DNA of 64,000 nt from JACOMS01 sp964352785 (GTDB lineage: Bacteria; Pseudomonadota; Alphaproteobacteria; Caulobacterales; Maricaulaceae): positions 1 to 64,000 of the forward strand of contig CAYGTI010000010.1 of assembly GCA_964352785.1 (NCBI GenBank), in the 5' to 3' direction. Under the pieces are notes generated by a model that saw only the letters and a program-made list of their open reading frames with translations, did no database searches and had not been told where the DNA came from. Positions 61,040 to 64,000 of the stretch are shown here, one piece after another. Within the stretch, counting starts at the first letter, position 1. Every line of letters begins with the position of its first letter. Position numbers and translations under genes: made by a program.

Positions 61040-62424
61040 TGCACCGCACGTATTTTGACTGTATCGATGCGGACAAAATTCGCGCCGATCATCCGATCGG
61101 GGACGAGTTTTTATCGTTCGCAAGAAACACTAGCCGCGATGAGCTGTTCGCTCACCAAGACAGGCTGTTTCGCTCGTGCTTAGTGCGGGCTTGGAAAATC
61201 CCATTTTATCAACGCCTTTGGGGCGGTGCCGGACTTCAGCCGGGTGATATTGATGGACTGAAAGATATTACCAAACTCCCGACCTTTGATAAATCTGATA
61301 TTATGGATTCTATTGCGCAAAATCCGCCGTTTGGTGATTTTGCTGGACTTGAGACCTATGCGGATAATGATCGGCCACCTGTTAAGTTTCACACAACTTC
61401 AGGCACAACAGGCCGTCCGCAAGTGCTGATTTTCGGCCCAAAATCCCGCGAGGTGCAAAACCTGCTTTTAGGACGGCTTTATCACATGCAAGGCATTGGG
61501 CTGGGTGATGTCGTCCACTCTGTCTATGGTCACGGGCCGATTAATGGCGGTCATTATATTCGCGAGGCTGTCACCCATTGGTCACAGGCCATGTTTGTCT
61601 CGGCGGGTACAGGTATTGAAACCCGCTCGGTCAAGCAGGTGCAAATGATGAAAGAGTTTGGCGCAACCGTGATTGTCGGCTTTGCGGATTACATTAAAAA
61701 ACTGGCGGCCGTTGCCCGCGAAGCGGGGATCGAGCCAGGTATTGATATTCCAGTCCGGCGCATCTCGGGCCATCTTGGACGCGAGGATAAACAAGCTTTG
61801 TCCGAAATGTGGGGCGGGGCAAAATGCTACGATTGGTACGGGGTCGGCGATACGGGCGCGATTGCAGGTGAGGGCCCCGATCAAGATGGACTCTACGTCA
61901 TGGAAGACGCGCAATATTTAGAGATTTGCGATATTGATACGGGCAAGGCGGTCAAAGATGGCGGCGAGGGCGACATGGTCTGTACCTGCCTGTTCAAAGA
62001 TGATGTCTATCCTATCATCCGGTTCAACACCCACGATGTCAGCGCCGTGCGCACAGGGGTATCGTCTTTGGGTCTGAACTACCGCCGCATCGAAGGTTTT
62101 TTGGGCCGCTCGGATAATATGGTCAAACTGCGCGGTATTAATATATTTCCGCATGCTATGGGGCCGATCCTTGAGGATGTTGACGGATTTGGCGGAGAGT
62201 TTTACTGTCGAGTCGAACGGGATCACGCTGGGAGAGACGATATGACAGTAGTCGCGGAATGTGAGAGGCCAAGCGAGGCTTTGACAAAGCAGTTTGAATC
62301 TAAGCTTAAATCCAGCCTCGGTATTGCCGTCTCGGTTGACCTAAAACCTATGGGCGGAACGGCGGACGTGACGCAGGTTGATGTTCGCCAAAAGCCGATA
62401 CGGCTTGTCGATACGCGTTTCTAA
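61039..62424 (+). CDS. Phenylacetate-CoA ligase family adenylate-forming enzyme
   Basis: 461 residues of the PaaK-like group: FHTTSGTTGRPQVLIFGPKS (P-loop), CYDWYGVGDTGAIAGEGP, TCLFKDDVYPIIRFNTHDVS, RRIEGFLGRSDNMVKLRGINIFP and a C-terminal KSSLGIAVSVDL subdomain. Activates a carboxylic acid to acyl-CoA with ATP. ATG 61039 overlaps the preceding stop; an earlier in-frame ATG lies inside that gene. An aryl or cyclic acid substrate is the family default, unproven here. Confidence 0.88.
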   Translation: MHRTYFDCIDADKIRADHPIGDEFLSFARNTSRDELFAHQDRLFRSCLVRAWKIPFYQRLWGGAGLQPGDIDGLKDITKLPTFDKSDIMDSIAQNPPFGDFAGLETYADNDRPPVKFHTTSGTTGRPQVLIFGPKSREVQNLLLGRLYHMQGIGLGDVVHSVYGHGPINGGHYIREAVTHWSQAMFVSAGTGIETRSVKQVQMMKEFGATVIVGFADYIKKLAAVAREAGIEPGIDIPVRRISGHLGREDKQALSEMWGGAKCYDWYGVGDTGAIAGEGPDQDGLYVMEDAQYLEICDIDTGKAVKDGGEGDMVCTCLFKDDVYPIIRFNTHDVSAVRTGVSSLGLNYRRIEGFLGRSDNMVKLRGINIFPHAMGPILEDVDGFGGEFYCRVERDHAGRDDMTVVAECERPSEALTKQFESKLKSSLGIAVSVDLKPMGGTADVTQVDVRQKPIRLVDTRF

Positions 62425-62443
62425 GCGGGTGCAGGTCTAAGTC

Positions 62444-63772
62444 ATGGTAACGCGGCCTAATCCGGCCCGTGCAAGTATCGCCTCGTTGATAGGCTGGTTT
62501 TCGCGCGGGCAATGGACTCCTTCCGAGTATTTGCGCTATTGTTTGCGCCGCATTGAGGATGAAAACCCAAATATCGGCGCGGTGCTTGAGGTCTATGAAG
62601 ACGATGCCAGACTAGCTGCGGCTGCGGCCACGCGCCGATTTCGCGCGCGCCGCCCGACCTCATTTATGGACGGCATCCCTATTGGCGTCAAAGCCAACAT
62701 CGCGGTCAAAGGCCGGGTCTGTCACGGCGGGATCAAAGCCTATGAAGATGCACTCGCGCCTGAGGATGCTAAAGTCATTCGTAACTTGCGCGCGGCCGGC
62801 GCAGTGATTTTATGCTTGCTGAATATGGAAGAAGGCGCGCTCGGCGCGGCGACAGATAATCCGTGGTTTGGCAAAACCTTTAACCCGCTGCGCGCAGGCT
62901 TTACGCCGGGCGGCTCATCTGGCGGATCAGCCGCGGCAGTAGCTTCCGGGTTTGTACCGGCGGCTCTTGGGACAGACACAATGGGCAGCGTGCGTATTCC
63001 GTCGGCCTATTGCGGGCTGGTTGGACATAAGCCCTCTCGTGACCTTATCCCCAAAGACGGGGTGATGCCGCTTTCTACCACGCTGGACTGTGTTGGTCCT
63101 CATGTGCGAAGCCTCGAGGATGCTGCGATCATACTGCCGATTATGGCCGGAACTCGTCGTCCGTTTGATCTTAAAATTCAGGATAAAGTCCGTTTTTCGT
63201 GTATGCATATCCCAAAAGATATGGATATCGAGCCAGAGGTGCGCGCGGCTTTTACAACGCTCGCGGGTTGGCTGTCCGGTGAAGAGCTTATGGAGCGAGG
63301 TGCAGACGTTCTCGAAGGGTATGATTTTGGTCGCTACAGACGCGCGGGATTGCTCCTTAGTGAAACGGAGGGCGCGAAATATCATACGGAGCGCTATACT
63401 CAAAATCCAGAAGGGTTTAGCGATCATTTCCAATCTATGATGAGTTGGGGCGTGCGCCAACCCTTAGAGAAAGTGAGAGGCGCCTATGCGATGGTCGCTC
63501 AGGCTGAAGTTTTAGCTCAAAGTGTTTTCAAAACAGCCGAGGTTATTCTTGCACCGACCGCCCCCCAAGAAGCTTTTAAATTCGGCGCGCCAATCCCGGC
63601 AGGCCAGGCGGATTTTACCGCCTTTGCCAATTTTGCGGGATTGCCTGCCTGCACGGTGCCCATTGGCAAAGGAAAAAACGGGCTTCCTATTGGGGTTCAA
63701 ATCATCGGCCCACGAGGCCGCGATGAGTTCGTGCTGCAAGTTGCCGGACGCGTTCGGAGCTTGGTTGTTTAG
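62444..63772 (+). CDS. Amidase-signature enzyme
   Basis: 442-residue amidase: catalytic Lys in IPIGVKANIAVKG, cis-Ser in GGSSGGSAAAVASGF and nucleophile Ser in GTDTMGSVRIPSAYC. Hydrolyses an amide to acid and ammonia. Last rightward gene of the locus, 19 bp after the ligase. With the cyclic-imidase-like deacetylase it could complete imide-to-dicarboxylate conversion (half-amide hydrolysis), a hypothesis. No signal peptide. Confidence 0.92.
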   Translation: MVTRPNPARASIASLIGWFSRGQWTPSEYLRYCLRRIEDENPNIGAVLEVYEDDARLAAAAATRRFRARRPTSFMDGIPIGVKANIAVKGRVCHGGIKAYEDALAPEDAKVIRNLRAAGAVILCLLNMEEGALGAATDNPWFGKTFNPLRAGFTPGGSSGGSAAAVASGFVPAALGTDTMGSVRIPSAYCGLVGHKPSRDLIPKDGVMPLSTTLDCVGPHVRSLEDAAIILPIMAGTRRPFDLKIQDKVRFSCMHIPKDMDIEPEVRAAFTTLAGWLSGEELMERGADVLEGYDFGRYRRAGLLLSETEGAKYHTERYTQNPEGFSDHFQSMMSWGVRQPLEKVRGAYAMVAQAEVLAQSVFKTAEVILAPTAPQEAFKFGAPIPAGQADFTAFANFAGLPACTVPIGKGKNGLPIGVQIIGPRGRDEFVLQVAGRVRSLVV

Positions 63773-63813
63773 CTGTTGTAACTAAAAACCATTTCGATCA
63801 AGATATCACTAGC

Positions 63814-64000
63814 TTACCCAAAATTAGGTTTGCGCTTTTCAAGGAAGGCTTTGTAGCCTTCTTTGAAATCGTCGCTGACAAATCCGTCTAAAAACCACTC
63901 TAGGCTTTTTGCGCTCTCGCCCGTTTGTCCGTGTTGATAGGCCGCGAACATTTTCTTGGTGATGATCGCGGATTGCGTAGACAATGCAGAGAGATTTTCA
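63814..64000 (-). CDS. Enoyl-CoA hydratase/isomerase, C-terminal part (gene runs off the window)
   Basis: The last 61 residues of a crotonase-fold protein, with the C-terminal signature DFKEGYKAFLEKRKPNFG and stop. The 5' part lies beyond the right edge. Convergent with the amidase, 41 bp away. It suggests that CoA-ester catabolism genes continue to the right. Confidence 0.85.
   Translation of the reverse strand, partial: ENLSALSTQSAIITKKMFAAYQHGQTGESAKSLEWFLDGFVSDDFKEGYKAFLEKRKPNFG

Noticed and set aside
1..64000. CRISPR arrays, tRNA or rRNA genes
   Set aside because: No repeat-spacer pattern and no cloverleaf or rRNA signature was recognised by eye; a tRNAscan or Infernal run would be decisive.

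Overview
The window looks like chromosomal DNA of an alphaproteobacterium, probably marine and near the Caulobacterales / Maricaulales-Hyphomonadales group. This is inferred from gene content: a GapR (DUF2312) nucleoid protein, a CcrM-type GANTC methyltransferase whose leader holds two GANTC sites, a zf-CHCC (NDUFS6-like) protein, DciA, Coq7, and the block smc / DsbA / dciA / mutY / ccrM as in Caulobacter relatives. Genes are densely packed with many 1-11 bp overlaps. No tRNA, rRNA, CRISPR array, transposase or integrase was recognised.

Layout. 0-3.5 kb: isoprenoid and cell-shape genes (ispG, rodZ), then dsbB-coq7. 3.5-12.2 kb: signalling, with a kinase / Rcp1-like regulator / CHASE-PAS kinase set, a lone ABC ATPase, zf-CHCC, gapR, a membrane dipeptidase and a second CHASE kinase. 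12.2-15.5 kb: a gene-free stretch carrying a plus-strand intrinsic terminator (candidate small RNA), then ahcY-metK of the S-adenosylmethionine cycle with a promoter and adjoining 30-bp dyad. 15.5-22.9 kb: glycosyltransferase, phosphomannomutase, a small AT-rich insertion bounded by a decayed copy of the manB 3' end, phoD, a lipoprotein phosphodiesterase and asd. 23-28.8 kb: a GH5 lipoprotein and an exported DUF1501/DUF1800 pair flanked by two DUF805 membrane proteins. 29-37.9 kb: small and accessory genes (a bare winged helix with dyads upstream, phhB, VanZ-like, a secreted repeat protein, GNAT, alanine symporter, aminotransferase, Ntn-hydrolase acylase). 38-46.9 kb: chromosome maintenance and oxidative folding (smc, two DsbA proteins, dciA, mutY, ccrM, tesB).

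46.9-64 kb is the most distinctive part: a dense catabolic locus. A leftward, translationally coupled trio (methyltransferase, coiled-coil protein, alpha/beta-fold protein with His in place of the nucleophile) diverges from a rightward series: HapK/REDY-like protein, SDR, PuuE/cyclic-imidase-like deacetylase, CitE-like lyase, MaoC hydratase, then after a convergent DUF1428 gene: acyl-CoA dehydrogenase, two CaiB/BaiF CoA-transferases, AhpD/CMD protein, a VOC lipoprotein, two MmgE/PrpD proteins, a PaaK-like CoA ligase and an amidase. An enoyl-CoA hydratase gene starts beyond the right edge. The mix suggests opening of a cyclic amide or imide, CoA activation of the resulting acid, hydration and retro-aldol cleavage to central metabolites. 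The substrate is unknown and no dedicated regulator or transporter is visible in the locus.
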